A stretch of 64,000 nt of DNA, taken from assembly GCA_006386115.1 (NCBI GenBank), contig VFIW01000049.1, forward strand, positions 248,001 to 312,000. The letters are read 5' to 3'. The notes below the pieces were generated by a model. It saw only the letters and a list, made by a program, of their open reading frames with translations, did no database searches and had not been told where the DNA came from. Each line of letters opens with the position of its first letter. Position 1 is the stretch's first letter. Made by a program: the position numbers and the translations under genes. The stretch comes from Globisporangium splendens (lineage: Eukaryota; Oomycota; Peronosporomycetes; Pythiales; Pythiaceae). Below are positions 23,201-33,726 of the stretch, in pieces.

Positions 23201-25242
23201 AACAGTATGCGAAGACTTGGAGGAGCATCATTATCAGCCTCGGACAGCAAGCCAAGAAGCGGAACGGGCCAAGCCCAGAAGATACTGGTTCTAGATGCTG
23301 ATATGGCGATCTTCTTCAGCAGCATTGACCAGATCTGCACCTTGAATCAGCAGCTGCTGGAGCATTTGGCACGCCATTTGGAGGAGACAATGGCTCAAGA
23401 AGAAGATGAGAAAATTCATCGAGTGGTACGTGCATAACATTTCGTGCATTGTGAGGTGAATGCAAATGCTAACGAGCCGCCGTTGTTGCCATTACAGGGA
23501 GCAATCTTCAATGCGTATGCGCCTCTATTTCAACTCTACACGTCGTATGCAAGCCGCCACGAGTCAGCGTTAAATGCAATCAAGTCCCCCCAATTTGAGA
23601 GCTTCCTGAAAGAAATGCCCGAAGAAGCCAGCGTCAACAGGTTGCGCACGTATTTGAATATGCCAATGGAGCGGATCCCGCGCTACAAGATGCTGCTTCA
23701 AGAGCTGCTCGAGAGCACGTCCGTGGAGCATATTGATTATGCACCGCTGCAAGCCGCAATCAACAGTGTGAATATGGTTGCGTTCAAAATTCAGGAGATC
23801 ATTGCCCGACGAGAAAATGTGCGCAAGATTGAAGAAATTGGAGCAAAGGTTGGGATCGATCTTCGAGGGAGGCGATTCGTAAGAGAAGGCACATTGCGGA
23901 AAGTCTGTCGAAGTAAGGTTCAAAAGTACTACTTCGTGCTCTTGGAAGACGGTAAGTCCTTGCGATTGGGTGCCTTTTCGTATACAGCGTTTCGTCTCTA
24001 ATGCTGTGCTTTGTTGTTTTCTAGCGGTTGTGTACGGGCGCCAAGGTGGTGGCCTTCAAAAGAAAAAGTTCCGCCAGATTGATCTGTGGGAATGCAAAGT
24101 CTCGGACGACACAAAATCAATTCCGGCAGTTGTCAACACTGCCGCTGGTACTACAAACTCTCAAAAGTACGTGCGAGCTCATGAGATTCCGCTAATTTGC
24201 ATTCTGGCACCACCATATTGAGTGACTTTGTGTGTGTCTGCTTGAATGATCTCTGTAGTGCCTTTTACTTCTTTTCTCCGTTGAAGTCGTTCATCTTGCT
24301 CACGGAATCGGAGGAAGATAAGGCCAGTTGGACGGCAAGCATCAGCGAATGCATCAACCGCACTCTGCGTGGACCAACGTCTGCTAGACGAGCGAGCGCT
24401 CGCTCCGAGCTCTTACTGAACGAAGATGAGCTTTCCAGTGACTATGAGCTTGAAAGCGCGTTCGTAATCAAGAACGGGTGGCTTAACGTAACCAGCGACG
24501 ACAGCAAACGTATGCAGCGCTTGTGGATTTCGCTGACGCTCCAGAATCTGTCTCTCTCGACTACGTTCAAAGCCGCGCAACCCGACGAGTTGATCAGCAT
24601 TGAGCTGTGTGAAGTGATCCCATTGAACGACGATACGTATTTCCGACTGAGCGTGTTCCAAGATGAAGTAAGACGTCTGCGAAGGTTTTTCCGTCATTGC
24701 GGCTGTAAACGCTGATCTGTGGCTGCTTTTTTTTGTTTGTGACTCTCTAGATTCATCGCGAAAAGAAAACATACATCTTCGAGACCCAGACCCATGCCGA
24801 GCGCGAAGAGTGGCTGCGTGCGTTAGTCCATTGCACGTCGGGCAATGCGATGCCGAACAACATGCTTGACATGAGGCGCCGAAGCATCAACAATGCGACT
24901 CTGGCACCAGTGTTCATGTTCAACAAAGTGTCAAATGTGTGCACGATCTGCCTGCATAGCTTTGCCGTCTATCGGCCACGCCATCATTGCCGGTACGTTT
25001 CGTCAACTCTTGATCTTACGCTGTCGTGCGTTGCTCAACCATTTGATGTTTATGTGTGTGTGTGTGTGTGTGTGTGACTGACGTATACTTTTGGCAGACT
25101 CTGCGGGTGTTTGGTTTGCGGCAATTGCTCCAAGAGAAAGTGGACGCTCGCATACAGTTCGAGCAAAAAGCCGTCTCGGATCTGCGACAACTGCGCCGAG
25201 GCAAACACGAATATCACGGCGTCGTTCGCCGCCGAAGTCTGA
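20250..25242 (+). CDS. Tandem RhoGEF protein: DH-PH-FYVE-PH followed by DH-PH-PH-FYVE
   Basis: Seven exons in agreeing phase: 20250-20347, 20638-23425, 23498-23951, 24025-24166, 24259-24667, 24751-24992 and 25098-25242, about 1,430 residues. Exon 1 is inferred because the long second exon has no early in-frame ATG and its acceptor fits exon 1's phase. First array: DH (IEEICSTEKTYVRDIRTL ... ESFLIMPIQRIPRYKLLLER), PH, FYVE at about 22060-22240 (WVPD, RRHHCRRCG, RVC all present), PH (FRGVLRRKRWNKWGEHYFEL). Second array: DH (LKEIIRSEESYVICLGE ... YLNMPMERIPRYKMLLQEL), two PH-like domains, and a second FYVE-type finger (CTICLHSF, RPRHHCRLCG, RICDNC) that lacks WxxD. DH domains load GTP on Rho-family GTPases; FYVE fingers bind PI3P on endosomes. 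A role in linking endosomes to actin is inferred. Confidence 0.82.
25050..25076 (+). repeat. (TG)n microsatellite in the last RhoGEF intron
   Basis: About 12 TG units lie inside the intron 24993-25097 of the tandem RhoGEF gene, about 20 bp upstream of its acceptor. Confidence 0.8.
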
Positions 25243-27012
25243 GGAAGTAACGGAGACTGACGTGGAGATCATTTGCAGCCATAGGGTGGAGAGAGCAAAG
25301 CCAAACATATAAACAACAAGACACATGTACAACTACTGCTAAAGCATCACGATGAAAGGTATTGTAAGTGCATGGTCTTGCTGGGCTGCTTGTCAGAGAC
25401 TTCACCTGGTTCAGAACGCGGTCGCACGCCAAGAGAACCGAAACGATCCAGAGAAACGCATGCTTCTCAGCGCGCGCAAACGCGAGGCATGACACAAGCG
25501 GACGACCGATTGCCAGCGTCCAATCGTGCGTGTCATGCGACCAATTGATCTGCCCCGGCTAGACAGTGCTGGCGACCGCACTGTGACTCACGCGAGCGAG
25601 TAGACCAAAAGGTGCGCTCGTACTGTACATCTTCAGGATGTCAACAAGAAAGGCTGCTTGGAATGGCTCACCCCCAGCCCCGAATCGCGATTAATTCTTC
25701 GCGAACGGTCCCGAATACCAGCATTTTTTTCACAGATGCGCACCGACTACAGCACTCTGAAGCTCGCGGGTCCGCACATCTGGGCCAAGGGAAAGCAGGA
25801 GCCCACGTGGTCTTTGTGCCAGACGCGGATGGACGCGCTTTCAGCATTTTTTCACGCTGGCATGCCGCAAATACACTGGTCGAGTAACGAATCTGAAGCA
25901 GATTCGCTTGACTGAGCTGTTTTCGGCATTTTGGAGACGGCAACTCTTTCCTACAGTACCGGGTTGTGCTTTTGTGGCTCAAAACGTGGGTTAAAAATGG
26001 ACATCGTTTTATTTTTGCCGTGCGGTTGTGTTCAAATAACAGTCTGCACCCAGTGGTCATTTACCGCAGAGCCAGCAGCGAATTACGAATCACGCTCGCG
26101 AAACAGAAGTGGCAGGCGCGAATTAGTCGATAAAACCCCGCATCATTTTGGCATTTTGCAGCTGGCTTGTCTCTTGTGCGGAGAGAAGCATAGGGGAGAG
26201 AGAGGGTAGGGTTATTACCAATCCACCAAGCCACCAGCTGTTCTGTTTTTTATATTTTCTTTCTTTTTCTGTTAAGATGCCGCTCATTTTGTTCCAATCG
26301 AGCCAATCGATTCGTCTCCCATTCTGTACTTGTGGCCTATGATTGGTGGAAAAAGGCGCCGCCGTTACGTTGTTGCCACTTCGGCCGTTTTGGTGCTGAT
26401 AAATTCCCCGAACCGCGTAAACTACCACGCCGATGTGACTTGCTCGCTCCCTCGTCATGCTACTGGCTCGCTCCATATAGAATTCCCGCCGCCGCACTGA
26501 ACAAACACAAACTCGGGAGGCAGGCATTCCTAGACGGACGACTGCCGCTCGCTGTCTGTTATCCGCAGGATACGTGCGTCGCCCCACTCGCCCACTGACG
26601 CCGCGTCCATAAGGTCCGCTCGCCTGTTAAGCTCAGCACCTTTTGCCTGTTGTCTCTTGTGTGTTTGTGCTGACCGACTCGCTGCGAACGTCCAGTCAGT
26701 ACAATTACACAAGAAAAGAGCGGTCGCGGAAGAGAGACAGCGAGAAGCGCGCTCTGTCTGTTTACGGGCTTTTACGCAGCGGACGCGCGTATTACGCCAG
26801 CGCAGCACGAGCACCTGTGTCTGCGTCTAGTTTGTCTTTTGCGGCAGCTCTCACGCGCCAGAGGGTACGTAGCAGCTCCTCAACGATATGCGAATGAGTA
26901 TATGCACGTGCCCCTTTGCTAATGCGTATGTATCTCAGCAGGCGACGTCTTCACACATTAGCAGCAGCTATCTACACCAACACCCCATCGCCGGTAGCTT
27001 GTGAGAGTTCGG
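25243..27012. other. Intergenic spacer with a probable 5' UTR intron
   Basis: About 1.8 kb without a supported coding sequence. Near its right end a stretch looks like a leader intron of the next gene: donor GTACGT at 26865, a CTAAT branch-like site near 26919, and acceptor CAG ending at 26941 (77 nt). The flanking sequence has stops in all useful frames, so it would be non-coding leader. No RNA gene or repeat was recognised in the rest. Confidence 0.45.
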
Positions 27013-28995
27013 ATGCCGCTTTTCCACCGCTCGTCCGAGAGGAAATCGAGGTCGCACCACCGCTTCAGTTTCCGCCGCCACTCACACGAAGCGAACGACA
27101 ACAGCGCGGCGGCGACGACCACCAAGGCGTCCTCGGCCGCGTTGTCGGCTTCCTCCTCCTCTGTCAGTAACTCTTCTTCGGCACCGTTCCCAGTGCCACA
27201 GACGCCGCGCAAGGCATCCAATCAGCAGCAGCAGCAGCAGCCTGATTTGCCCCCCAAGCGCGCGTCGCCGCCACTGGTCTCCGGCAACTCGCTGACCTCC
27301 GAGACCGCGACGTCCGTGTCGTCGTCGCTGCGGTCGTCGTCGCTGAGCTTTCTCGAGCGCACATCCGGAGGCACCGACGCCACAAGTGCAACAGGGACGG
27401 CGACCACCGCCGAGACGTCGTCGTCCAGCGACTCGGACTCGGAAGCCGCCGACCATCTGGGCATTCCACTGCACCCGAGTGCCACACAACGCTCAAACTC
27501 GAGCGCCAGCAGCGTCGCGAGCTCCCAGAGCATGCGCAGCAACAGCAGCATCGCTGACTACCGCCAGCTTCGATGTTCGATGACGTACAAGAACCGCGCG
27601 CCGCTGGATTCGTACCGCACCACAGGCTCTGTCAGCGACGGCCGCCTGACGGATACGCGCATGACGGATCTGCGCATGACCGAGATGAGCGGACGCATCA
27701 GCGAAGCCGGACGCAGCTCGCGAGGCTCGCGCCATTCGAGTTCCCCTGAGACTAGCAGCCAACGCACCTTGAGTCAGCGCCTGTCGCGCTCAGAAACTGG
27801 TAGCCAGCGTCTGTCAATTTCGCTCGCGGAAACTACCAGTACATTTACGACGAGTCCAATCGCCACGAGTCAGCCCGATCCCGTATCGGCAACTGCGCGC
27901 GCGAGCGAGCCGCAGCCTTCCGAAGTTCGCATGACGGAGGCGAACGTTGCGGCCATGCAGACGCGGCGCGCGCTGCAACAAATGGTGCTCTCGATGGAAG
28001 ATGAGGACTCGGACTACGAGTCCGAGTCGGAGCACGTGCGCAGCAGCAGCTCGGACTTCAGTGCCAAGACGATCCAGGTGAGTGCCGACGACTACCGCAA
28101 GTTCCAGTTCCGCCTGCGACAGCTCGAGGATCTGTGCCAGGACCAGGCACGACGACAAGCGAACATGGAGGACACGATCGAGATCGAGGTGCGGAACCGC
28201 ACGAAGCGCGTGGTCGAGGCCATGGAGAAGAACATCGCTATGTACAAGCAGGCCAAGGAGCTCGAGGTCGAGCGCGAGATCCAGAAGCGCATGTCGGAGA
28301 TGACGGAGACTGCGCGTGGATCGCACACGCGCAGCTTGAGCTTCTCGCGCGAGAGTTCGAGCGGTCGTCAGAGCACAATGTCGCTGCTGTCGTCGCGAGA
28401 ATCGGAGCGACACAAGGAGAAGGGCAAGCCACTGGAGAAGATCTTCCACCCGCGCCGCGCACGGCGTCGATTGGAGATGCTGAAGGAGCGCGAGGAGCAG
28501 CAGAAGCGCGAGATGGAGCAGTTCCGCGAGTTCATCCGCACGACCGAGATGAGCGTGACCATCGCGGATGACAACAGCAAGGCGGCCGCGAGCGCCGCGC
28601 TACGCGAGCTGAACGACCCGCAGCTCACAGACGCGCTGCTGGATGCGTCGCAGAAGGAGCTCATCGACATGATCTGCATGCTGCGCAAGCACGTGAGCGT
28701 GCAGGAGGCGCAGCTGGATGAGGCCAAGCAGCTGATCAGCACCGCCATTGAGGCGCGCGAGGAGGCCGAGGACACGGCGCGCGAGGCCGTGGAGCTCACG
28801 ATACAGCTCGACTCGCGGTTAGAGCGCGCGAGCCAGGAGATCGTGTTCATCCGCGACGAGCTGCGCGAGTCCCAGCGTGGCATGATGCTCGGCGCGTCAC
28901 CAGCGAGCGACGGGTTCGTATCGTCATCGCCGTTACGAACCAGTTCGCGCCGATATAGTAGTAATTATAGCATGCACTTTGGCACGCCGAGCTAA
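27013..28995 (+). CDS. Ser-rich, C-terminally coiled-coil protein
   Basis: Single-exon gene of 660 residues; the start is the ATG at 27013 (MPLFHRSSERKSRS). The first half is Ser/Thr-rich and probably disordered, with a basic N-terminus, a short poly-Q, an SSSSDSDSE patch and a run of small repeats (LTDTRMTDLRMTEM near 27640-27690). From about 28080 the sequence becomes helical with heptad-like spacing: YRKFQFRLRQLEDLCQDQ, a KREMEQFREFIRTTEM block and AKQLISTAIEAREEAEDTA, up to about 28880. A basic RRARRRLEMLKEREEQQKRE stretch sits in the middle. No catalytic domain is seen. Such architecture fits a cytoskeletal, vesicle or kinase-substrate adaptor; that is inference. The GAG/CAG-rich, high-GC codon use resembles strongly selected genes. 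It converges with the next gene (168 bp). Confidence 0.75.
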   Translation: MPLFHRSSERKSRSHHRFSFRRHSHEANDNSAAATTTKASSAALSASSSSVSNSSSAPFPVPQTPRKASNQQQQQQPDLPPKRASPPLVSGNSLTSETATSVSSSLRSSSLSFLERTSGGTDATSATGTATTAETSSSSDSDSEAADHLGIPLHPSATQRSNSSASSVASSQSMRSNSSIADYRQLRCSMTYKNRAPLDSYRTTGSVSDGRLTDTRMTDLRMTEMSGRISEAGRSSRGSRHSSSPETSSQRTLSQRLSRSETGSQRLSISLAETTSTFTTSPIATSQPDPVSATARASEPQPSEVRMTEANVAAMQTRRALQQMVLSMEDEDSDYESESEHVRSSSSDFSAKTIQVSADDYRKFQFRLRQLEDLCQDQARRQANMEDTIEIEVRNRTKRVVEAMEKNIAMYKQAKELEVEREIQKRMSEMTETARGSHTRSLSFSRESSSGRQSTMSLLSSRESERHKEKGKPLEKIFHPRRARRRLEMLKEREEQQKREMEQFREFIRTTEMSVTIADDNSKAAASAALRELNDPQLTDALLDASQKELIDMICMLRKHVSVQEAQLDEAKQLISTAIEAREEAEDTAREAVELTIQLDSRLERASQEIVFIRDELRESQRGMMLGASPASDGFVSSSPLRTSSRRYSSNYSMHFGTPS

Positions 28996-29163
28996 CTGGC
29001 GAACCGCGAGCGTCTAAATATGCCGTCCGCGTCCGGTTGTCTCTGTCGTCGACAAACGTGTAAAGCAGCAGCATCTTCTTTTTTTCCCTTTTTGCAGCAA
29101 CTAAGTGACTCAAACACAAGTAGTATAAAGTATTGTGGCTTATCTAACTTCGTCTTGTTCTCG

Positions 29164-31465
29164 CTACCATTTGATCTGCGTGTGTCTGGGGCGAGTGCGC
29201 TGGTTGGTGTGCAAATTGTTGAAATTGTTGTCGCGTTCGCGCCGCTTTTCCAGATCTGCGCCAAGTCGTTCCTGGAACGTGGACGATGGCACATGGTACT
29301 TGGGCTTGTTGTTGTAGCTGTTTTGCTTGACACGAGCGTTTGTCTCGGCCGCGATGGCGCCACTCAGCAGCTTGTACTGCAATAAAACCAACAGTGTTGT
29401 ATGTCAACAAACTTCAACTGAGTTTGTCCGATCATGATGCACCGGAGTTTCTTGTACCTGTTCTTGGCGCGCGTGTCGATTCTCGAGATCCCGTCGCAGA
29501 CGCTCGTCAAACGTTCCCAGCTCCAGCTGCAAACGCCAAAAGACAGAATTTAGCATCGTCCAGGTACCCCACAAAGTCACTTAGTCATCATCATGCAACA
29601 CACTCACCCGCTTCGCTTTGGTCGAGATGCATGGTGCAAACGAGCACTCGCGCTGCAGTTCCTTGAGAATCGTCTCCTTGGTGAGCTCGCGCTGCATCAG
29701 ATCCAGCTGCACGCGTCCGAGAAACGCGTCCTGCACTTCGGCCCACGTCCTCTCGCCGTTCTCGTCGTTTTGGTTATCGCCAGAGTGCTGCTGGTGACGG
29801 AAGCGAGACGATGAGGTTGCCATTTGCTCCATTTCATTCTGCCGGCACTTCGCTGCTGCTTTCTTTTGCTCGAGATACTCGGCCATTCGCTCCAGAAACT
29901 GGTCTGCGATCTCGCTCTGGAGACCATGCATCACAGCATGCAGATAGGAGACAAACACACATTAGTCCAATTAGACTCCCGCCAATTGACTTTACCACAA
30001 AGTCACTGGCTGTTTACAACGTACCCATGCGATGCGATTCTTGTACGTGACGCCACAATTGGGGCATTTCTTGCGCTTTTGACTCAATTCCGAGTACGAT
30101 TGCGGGTTCCCACAACTCGGGCATTCCTATAATCGCTCAGGCAAAGTTAGGAATTGCTACACTCAATGATCAGAACAAAAAGCTTGTTTTCGTACTTTCT
30201 TGTCGACGCGTGCCAGGTACGCTTTCTCCTCGCGTGTGCGGCGCAGTTGCTCGTTGCGCGCTCGGCAGCCTCCATGCGGCGCACAAAGTCCTCGCTCCGC
30301 TGCTGGTTGCCGCTGCCTTCGTCGTCGGAATCGTTGCTCTTGCAGTTCCCTTTGCTGGCGTACGGTCCACCCGTGACGAACCGCGGCTGGAAGCGGCAAT
30401 GGCGGTTGTCCTCCAACTTCGCAAACTCGTGCTTCTTGTTGCGTTTGAGCTTCGCGAGCTTGGCTTTGTCCTTGGCGAGCTCGTGGATCGCGTCCTGCGT
30501 TAACGGAGCAGAGTGCACATTAGAAATTACCGCAAGCACACATAGTTTGGTTGTTTTTGACGCGTTTGAAATCGTACCATGTTGCACGTTTTCTCCTTGC
30601 TGTTTGCACTTGAACCGTTGTCCGTCAGCGTTGTGAGAAACACGCGGCACTGCGTGATCGAAAGCTCTCGGCACTGGAACGCGCTCAGTTTGTCCTTCAT
30701 GGTCCTGGCTTTGGTCATCGACTTGCTGCTGTGCTGCAGTCCGTGGCGGTCTTGCCGCTGCTTGAGCACGTGGCGATCGACCGACAGCGTCAGAGACGAT
30801 TTTGTTTTGTGATTCGCGTTGTTCTCGTTTGAACCAGCGACTTGCGTCTTTGCCGTCAATGCTGCCGCGGCCCGTTGAACGGCGGGATCCTGTTCTTCTT
30901 CAAACTCGTCCTGCTGGTGCTGCTGTTCCTCCACGATGGCTTGCTGTACAGCGTCAGCGATCTCCTGCTGCCGCTTGGCCAGGAACTCGGCGCCAACCTG
31001 CTCGCTTGTCGCTTGCAGCGCGCGCTCCACCATCGCGCTTTCCTGTTTCTTGGTCTCGGCGTCTTCCTTGCTCACTTGGTTGGCGATGACCAAGAGCTGC
31101 TCGCGTGTTGAAGCGTGTTGCTCCAACGCGGCCTCGTGCTGCGCAACTTGAAGCAACGGCGACGCGGTAGCTCCAGATGGCGCATCGGCAGCTCTACCTA
31201 CCGCTTGCGCTGATTGCTGCTTGGCAAACTCCAGCAGCGTCGTCGGTTTTGCTGCCGCATTGTTGCTGGTAGCAAACACCATCGCTTTCGCGATGTCAGC
31301 AAGAGACGATGGCTGCGTCTGCTGTTTTGGTGCCTCTGGAGCCTCATCCGAGCCGTTCTCAACAACGTCGTCGTCTCTTTCATCTGTTTGCTTGGGCTGC
31401 AGGGTCTTTTCGTCTTGCGCTGCTGCCGACAGTCCATAGGCGAAGGCCATGAGTGCGGAGGCCAT
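29164..31465 (-). CDS. Zinc-ribbon coiled-coil protein with one apparent frameshift
   Basis: Six exons: 31465-30578, 30494-30196, 30126-30025, 29916-29608, 29526-29458 and 29376-29164, about 570 residues. Exon 1 is Ala/Gln/Glu-rich and helical. Exon 3 encodes a compact four-Cys ribbon: CPSCGNPQSYSELS, then KRKKCPNCGVTYKNRIAW. Later exons are helical (EIADQFLERMAEYLEQKKAA, ERLRRDLENRHARQEQ). Exon 2 reads well to MEAAERA. It then continues naturally only in the next frame (NEQLRRTREEKAYLARVDKK), ending exactly at the exon 2 donor and in phase with exon 3. One base is therefore missing near 30255-30262. The protein is not assigned to a known family; nucleic-acid or protein binding through the ribbon is possible. 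The start ATG has a good context (ccATGGCC). Confidence 0.65.
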
Positions 31466-31650
31466 GGTGTCGTTGTCACTGAGTCTTGATTCTCCTTCTG
31501 TGTTGATGAGTTCCGTGTTGGAGCTGCGTCGATATGAGAATAGTTTTGAAAAGCATAATCGACTTCGTCCGTATTGCTTTTAGATACCAAAGAAACGACG
31601 AACTTTGTGTGGGAACTGAGAACGGCGACACAACTGCACCACCAACTCAT

Positions 31651-33172
31651 TCATTCGTTTTTCTCCTTCTTCTTGCCACTCTCACTGCGCTTTGCTGTGG
31701 CCATGGTGCGCGCTTTCGCAAAGCACCGCGGCGTCCAGATCTCGACAAAGTTGGCATACGCGCCCCCCAAGTCGTACACGTTCTGAGTCGATAGCAGATT
31801 ACTGGCATTCTTGCTGTTTTGTTGCTGTCGCCGCTTGAAAAACTCGTTTGTCGTCGCGTTCGTCGACACCAAATAGCAATGAAACAAGAAGAACACCAGA
31901 AGCGTAGCACCTACAAGCAAGAAAAGACAAAGCAACATGGTCAATAGTCCACATGCAATTAGGAAGCAATCAAGCATGTTAGTGCGCACCCATGTCGGCG
32001 CAGAGCACAAAGAGCGTCGTGTTGACCGCTTCGGCGTGGATCAGATACTGCAGCACGACTCGCGGGTCGCCTTGCACGACAGCGTTTGTGGCTTCATGCA
32101 CAAACGATTCCTCCGCGAGCAAACGCGCAAACTCGCCGTGGAGGATCCAAAAGAGCACGTACGAGCCGTATCCGCAAAACAGCACGTGGATCTGCACGCA
32201 ACACGCACAGTTGCCATTGATTACATACTCCGAAGTCTGCAAAGCCTCGTGGGCGAATGGCTACGTACAAAGAGAAAGCGCATGAAGACGAAGTGATTCC
32301 CTTCGCCGATGCACGAATTCAGCCACACGCAATCTACGTAGAGCCACGCGAAGGACATGTCAGCAGTGCACCCATTACAAAGCAAACGTGGACACGTACG
32401 ATGGTCAAAGCGCGGGATGCACACGTCGCACACGGAGCAGTGCTTGGAGCGCGCGAGTCTGTGTGAATACGAGACAAAAGGAGAGAGACTGCGTCAGGGC
32501 AACAAGATACATAATGTAGTTGCTTCTTGCGCATTCATTGCAGCGACGCACTTGATGGTGTGGCACGTCGTGCACTCGCGACCCGCAGGATACAACACGT
32601 TGTCGTACTCGTAATTGTCAAAGTACGCGAGTGTGTCTACGAGATGATGGCATCAAGTGTGCAGATCAATCACATTGAGAACACGATCGCGAGTGACCGC
32701 ATGTCAACGCCAATGCGTAAAATGCACGTACTTGGTTGCAGAAGCCCCGGGGGCGTCGTCGAGGCCGTGAAAAAGCCCAACAATGCGACCAGCACCGCGA
32801 GGAAACTCACAAAGCTTCACCACATCCACAAGTCAATTGACACACAATGAGCATTACCAAATAATACAACCACATTGCAAATATCCAACACAAGAACGGC
32901 ACGTACATGTGGATCACGCCCAGCGATTCGCTCGGCAGATGAGGCAATCCCGTCAGCAGAAACGCTCCGTAGCCGCCCGCGACCATGAACAGATACAAGA
33001 CCTAATGCAACCACCGAGTGTTCGCATTAAAGCACTCGTATGTGAAGTTAAGTACGTCACCAGCACGCGCATATTGCAGTAGCATCACCTGCACAATAGG
33101 ATTTGGCTCATGTGCCACGTAACGAAGCGCGCGACGCGCATGAGAGCACCATGCCGCCTTCTGCTGCTGCAT
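31651..33172 (-). CDS. DHHC-type protein S-palmitoyltransferase
   Basis: Eight exons, about 310 residues: 33172-33089, 33001-about 32907, 32814-32732, 32636-32552, 32458-32400, 32333-32269, 32191-31990 and 31910-31651. The catalytic Cys-rich domain is assembled from exons 4-6: [29 protein letters not shown], then [14 protein letters not shown]. It holds the DHHC motif whose Cys takes the palmitoyl group. Hydrophobic segments before ([33 protein letters not shown]) and after ([31 protein letters not shown]) give the usual four membrane passes. STNATTNEF carries the TTxE motif after the last helix. It would attach palmitate to cytosolic Cys on Golgi or ER membrane proteins. An in-frame ATG lies 25 codons upstream (33247), so the start is uncertain, as is the exon 2 donor. 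Confidence 0.85.
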
Positions 33173-33726
33173 GTTTGCTTGCTCAAAGATACGCTTTTTG
33201 TATGTCGTGTTGTTGTTCAAAAAGACGCTTACGCGCCAAAAGAGCATGTGAATCGGACGGATGGTGTTTTTTACGGGACAAAAGTACGCCCATCCGTTAC
33301 GTAACTAAACTCAAGTGTACCCACATATTCATGAGTTTGTACCCTATCCCTATCACAGAGTAATGCGGCAGTTATTTTTTGCCCTACCCCTTCGACAGAA
33401 CTCTTTGCAAATAGCCTATTTGTGGTAATTCAGATTTTTACGGTGTGCGGGTAGGGGAGAATTTGTGGCCTCGTCGCTCTCTAGGGCTGCGGTCTCCTCC
33501 GCTCCATTTTCTAAATCACACATCTCTTCTAATACGATAGCTGCGAATTTGTAAAACATACGCTTGAACAAGTTTGCAATACCTGTAATAGTACATACGT
33601 GCCGACTTTGATAATCTACCCCTCCGGATTAGTCGAAAATCGTAAATTCCAACATCAACAGCAGGACTAGACTTGCTCCCTTCTCACAACCATTTCCGCA
33701 AGGTGACGGCTAATTTGTGCAGCAAA
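33173..33726. other. Divergent promoter region
   Basis: About 550 bp between the DHHC gene (minus) and the CCT-motif gene (plus). It is AT-richer than its neighbours and has no supported ORF other than the possible N-terminal extension of the DHHC protein up to 33247. Confidence 0.5.
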
